A stretch of DNA of 64,000 bases from Heterodera schachtii (taxonomy: Eukaryota > Nematoda > Chromadorea > Rhabditida > Heteroderidae). The stretch is taken from the NCBI GenBank assembly GCA_023374025.1, contig SIJG01000131.1, forward strand, positions 248,001 through 312,000, given 5' to 3'. A model generated the notes under the pieces. That model did no database searches. It was not told the DNA's origin and saw only the letters and a list, made by a program, of their open reading frames with translations. Below are positions 60,498-64,000 of the stretch, piece by piece; within the stretch, counting starts at the first letter, position 1, and each line of letters opens with the position of its first letter. Both the position numbers and the translations under genes were made by a program.

Positions 60498-60925
60498 TAA
60501 TTAAAGAAGCGACCGAGAGAAATTTGATCAATAAATTAATGAACAAAAAGTAATTAAATGTTTAATTAATTCATGTCGCTTTCCGCGACAAAAAATAACA
60601 ATTTTTATTTACATATTTATTACATGTTTTGGGTTTTTGTACATATTTCTTCATATTTTAGCATTTTTATACATATTTTATTTACATATTTCGCGATATT
60701 TTTTACATAAAAAAACAATCTCTACTTATCAAAATTTCCGCGCTGTTGAATGTCCTTAATCGTATATTTGGCGCTTCGGTACATCAACATCTCAAAGAGA
60801 ATGTCGGCATGTATTCGCGAAAAATTATGTATAGTTGTTGTAGTTTTGATTGTACACTGAAAGCCACTTGTCAATGAATAGATATAATTAAATGAGTTGC
60901 CCAATTTGGGGTGATTTTCTTTCAT

Positions 60926-63900
60926 TTAGATAAATATTATTGGCTTTTTTGTGATTTTATCAATTTTGGAAATTAATAATCATTAATTACGGATCATTAA
61001 ATTGGCTATTCTCGCCAATTAATAAAGTAGGAAAATTCGTTTAAGTTTCAATATTATACTTTTAAAAACAAATGCGTTTCTATTTATATATCATTTTTTC
61101 TGCTGCAAATTAACTATTTTTATCTTGGAGCAGGCTGACCACATGGTGGCATTTTTTTCAGAACGATGAAGTTAATCTTCTCCCATATATTCTATTTTTG
61201 GAAGAAAGGGTTCATATATAAATTTTAGTTTATAAATTTTACACCAAATTTTTTTTCTATTAGTTTTGTATTTTTAAAAAAGCATTGCTTTTATATGATA
61301 TTTTTCTTTATACCTTTAATAATAAACTTGCTATTTTTTTCTTTTAATCTTAACTTATTTGTTCCTATTTAAATTTTTTTAATTTATTTGATTTTAAATG
61401 GAATTTACAGTTTGATTTTTCAATGGACTTGTTTAAAAACTAATTATAAAAAATTCAGGTTTACTTGTACTGTACAAGGGTAACGGCGAACTTGGATATG
61501 GTCTTTTTTAAGTAAAAGATGAAATATTTATTTATAATTATATAAAGATTTATTTCAAGTTCACTATGGGTTATATTCGTATATTAATGTGTTTCATTGA
61601 CGAATACCAAGTGTGTGTGATGTTATTGTTTTTTCGCTAATTAATTAGGTAGCCTTTATTAGCAGGTATTCTGTTAACTTTTAGAAAAAAAAATATTATA
61701 TAATTTCTGAATAATCTCTTATATTAAATATTTATAATATTTTTTAAATTAAATTTTTGCATAATTAATTTTAATTTCATTTTTTAATTTTTAACTGGAA
61801 TTTATTAAATGACCTTTGCTGTATTCTTCTTTTATTAAATGGTTGGTGGGCAATAACTAAGATATTTTATCTATAATTATATCACTTCACTATGAAGTAC
61901 GGTCTTTTCATTTTTCATTATGAAACCAAATTTTGGGTTTTATTTGTTTTGTTTAGATAAAAATTTTTAAAGGATAATTTATTATTTATATTTTATACGT
62001 TATTTAATAAAAAAAAAATTTAAGATTAATAAATTCATGTTGACTCTGTTAAATGTTTCGTTTTTCGGCGAGATGTTCAAATCAGCAACTTCCATCACGA
62101 CCCTAACCAAATGGGTCCCGCGCCTTTATCTCGATCATCTTCTCGTGGTGGTAATAACATCCATAATTTTCTACAATTTTTTATGCGTATTTATTTATTT
62201 AAGTCATTGATTTTAATTAATTGGTAAGTTTTATAAAGTATGCTTTTCAAAATAAATGAATAAAGCATTAATATTGTCCTTTTATTTTTATAGGAAGCGT
62301 TTAAAAAATCTATTCACAATAAATTAACTTATAATTTTTTAATTTATTTTTAACTGAAATTAATTATCTAAGTTATAATAAGTAATTTTTTTTAAATCTA
62401 CCTTTTACTTTGATAGAAATATTAAAAATTTGCATTTATTTTTTTTTTAAATCAGTGTACTTGTTAATTTTTATATTACCGATTAAGGCATTTTCATATT
62501 TCATTTCTGCTAATTAAATTAATTACATTTTTTCCAAATTTACTACATAATTCGATTTATTTCCTTATCACAAGAAAATATTTGTATTTTTTGTCTGACT
62601 AATAGAGATTTATAAATTATTTAGCTTCAATTTTTTTATTTTTACTTCACTGCTTTGTTTTTATTTCTTCTATTTAAATTTTCAAAGTTTTTCTCATGGA
62701 AATTGACCACCTCTTTTTAATGTGAATTCGAATGATCTTTTAAAATACTATTAGAAAATTATGTACAATATTTAATTCTCACTTTTTATTTTTTTTAATT
62801 TTCTAAATTTATTTGACTAATTAAATATTTCTAATAATTTTAATAAGAACATGTATAAAACTGTCTTCTGTTTTTGTAAGGGTGAAATTTTTAAAGCTTT
62901 TATTTGTTGGTGGCGATGGAATGGAGTTAAGAGGTTATTAATTCTGTTCTTTGCCCGAGTATTAATGTTGTTTTATGGGTGGTTGGTTCCTTAAAATGTC
63001 TGAGAAACATTTTCTTGTTTTTTGTGTAGTTTTTTTTTGGATTTTTAAAAATTTAAATAATATTATTTGCACAAGTATTCTTTTAACTATAAATAAAAAT
63101 TATTTTTTTTTGTTTATTTATTATTTTTGAGTGATAAATGATTAAATTTGATATTTTTCCATTTATTTTGTTAAATATGCTAAGGCATTCATTTAAATTT
63201 TATCGTTTTACCCCAAGGACATTCTTCTCATTAATGTGAATAAATTTGACGTCCAATTGAACCTTTGTTTGACCTATTCTCGGCCCGTTATCGTGTTATT
63301 TCGATGCAGCATCCTTTTTAATTATCTAAAAAAATATATAAGTTTTTTTCTATTTAAAAAAGCATATTGAAAAATTCAATGTTTTTCTATATATATTTTG
63401 TACACTCTTGCGTTGAATCAGCAATTAGCTGAAATAACCTGATATTTAATTAAATTTTAAAAATTTAAACTCTAATTTAACATATGTCGGCGTTTTTTCA
63501 TTTCTTCTTTTTTATAAATTTGTTTGTTGTTTTCTATTTACTTTTCTGTATCAAATTTTAATTGGATATTTGAATTAATGCTTCTTTGAGTAGTCAAATG
63601 TTAATAATGGTTTTATGCGATAGGTTTGATATAAAGAAATAGTGTTTTCCTTTTATTATAGTAAAATTTGTTAAGAATTTTCATTATTTAAAAAAAAATT
63701 TTTATTAATGCTTTTAATTAGGCCCATTAAAAAACGCGTGAGCATTTCTATGAAAATTAATAGCTTTGCAAATCGCTCATTAATCTGTTGAATTAAACGA
63801 CCTTGAACATGCTTAGAATTATAAAATATTAATTTTTGATTATATTTTTGCAAAATTTCTCTCAATTGTTATATTGTTTGGTTATACGTTAATGAGTAAA

Positions 63901-64000
63901 TATATTTAATGGATTTCAATGATTTTTCACTAGTCATTTCGTCCCATAGTAATTTTTCTTTCAATTGAATTTTTTATTAAGTATAAGGTATGATTTTGTA
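60926..64000. repeat. T-rich repeat domain, end of window
   Basis: T-dominated scaffold with isolated GC islands, such as CTTGTACTGTACAAG (61464-61478, a 7-bp inverted repeat) and 62080-62160. No gene, RNA or bounded element could be supported. Confidence 0.55.

Larger units (their letters stand above)
59738..60590 (-). mobile_element. nested element with TGT...ACA ends, possible solo LTR
   Basis: The 853-bp segment begins TGTCGCGGAA and ends TTCCGCGACA, a perfect 10-bp inverted pair with the TG/CA boundaries typical of LTRs. The flanking pentamers are AAAGA and AAAAA (four of five). It is far richer in GC than its host element. Read on the minus strand it has upstream regulatory motifs, a TATA box, a small membrane-protein ORF, a polyadenylation signal and then a hairpin-rich tail, the order expected of U3-R-U5. 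A TIR element or a captured gene are alternatives. Confidence 0.55.
59314..60724. mobile_element. hAT-like element with ACATATTT words
   Basis: Termini TAGGGATTG and CAATCTCTA. Flanking octamers CTTATGAA (59306-59313) and CTTATCAA (60725-60732) match at seven of eight positions. Both subterminal zones (59410-59530 and 60600-60710) repeat ACATATTT and its variants. A second element (59738-60590) sits inside. Without that insert the element is about 560 bp and carries no transposase. Confidence 0.75.
59206..60925 (-). pseudogene. open frame split by the hAT-like insertion
   Basis: On the minus strand a frame runs from a Met at 60925 to the edge of the 59314-60724 element, where a TAG formed by the element's first bases stops it. 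Beyond the element (59313 downward) the same frame stays open for about 35 more codons to a TAA near 59206. The part near 60725-60870 is GC-richer than the scaffold and coding-like; the other part is AT-rich. I do not recognise the product. Whether it was ever a gene is uncertain. Confidence 0.25.

Noticed and set aside
1..64000. CRISPR array, bacterial or organellar origin
   Set aside because: No regular repeat-spacer array is present. The spliced gene, LTR element, LINE and hAT-like elements show this is animal nuclear DNA.

Overview
The window looks like nematode nuclear DNA. It is extremely AT-rich and gene-poor. Its one long gene is a secreted astacin metalloprotease split into about 25 small exons by mostly 46-120 bp introns. 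The intron style, the elevated use of GC-AG introns (reported for cyst nematodes) and the types of retroelement point to a tylenchid-like nematode, but the species cannot be fixed from the sequence alone.

Layout. Positions 1-1850 hold AT-rich sequence, a possible small hAT-like element, a CT-rich tract and a dispersed repeat. About 1850-7700 is an A-rich domain of degenerate repeats on the + strand. About 8400-29600 is a T-rich domain made of the same kinds of repeat in the opposite orientation. Into it are inserted a young non-autonomous LTR retrotransposon (11880-14190, Gag only), a hAT-like element (17303-18169) and a composite foldback element with TAA target duplications (24039-25009). 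A 5'-truncated LINE (29650-30588) lies where the skew flips back to A-rich (30590-35020). From 35026 to 36900 there is a nest of hAT-like and foldback elements. The astacin gene occupies 42741-37532 (minus strand) and is flanked on both sides by stray copies of its own exons. A broken ORF1-like retroelement gene follows (44449-45119). About 45200-64000 is again T-rich repeat scaffold with segmental duplications and two more reiterated-word elements.

The most unusual locus is 59314-60724. A hAT-like element (near-perfect 8-bp target duplication) contains a nested 853-bp element with TGT...ACA ends. On the minus strand the inner element carries a compact transcription unit: two TGACTCA sites, CACGTG, GC boxes and TATAAAA, then a 119-residue single-pass membrane protein ORF ending at an AATAAA. 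A run of closely spaced perfect short inverted repeats covers its 3' part. I do not recognise the protein.

A second theme is a set of hAT-like elements that share only a YARNG terminus and 8-bp target duplications. Each is built from its own reiterated short word (CCGGATCCGG, AATCGG, AGTCCATATTT, CCGGGA, GCGGGATCCCGC, ACATATTT). The astacin gene is notable for six GC-AG introns out of 24, a pre-pro region of about 580 residues that I cannot assign, and a C-terminal domain of about 175 residues of unknown type.
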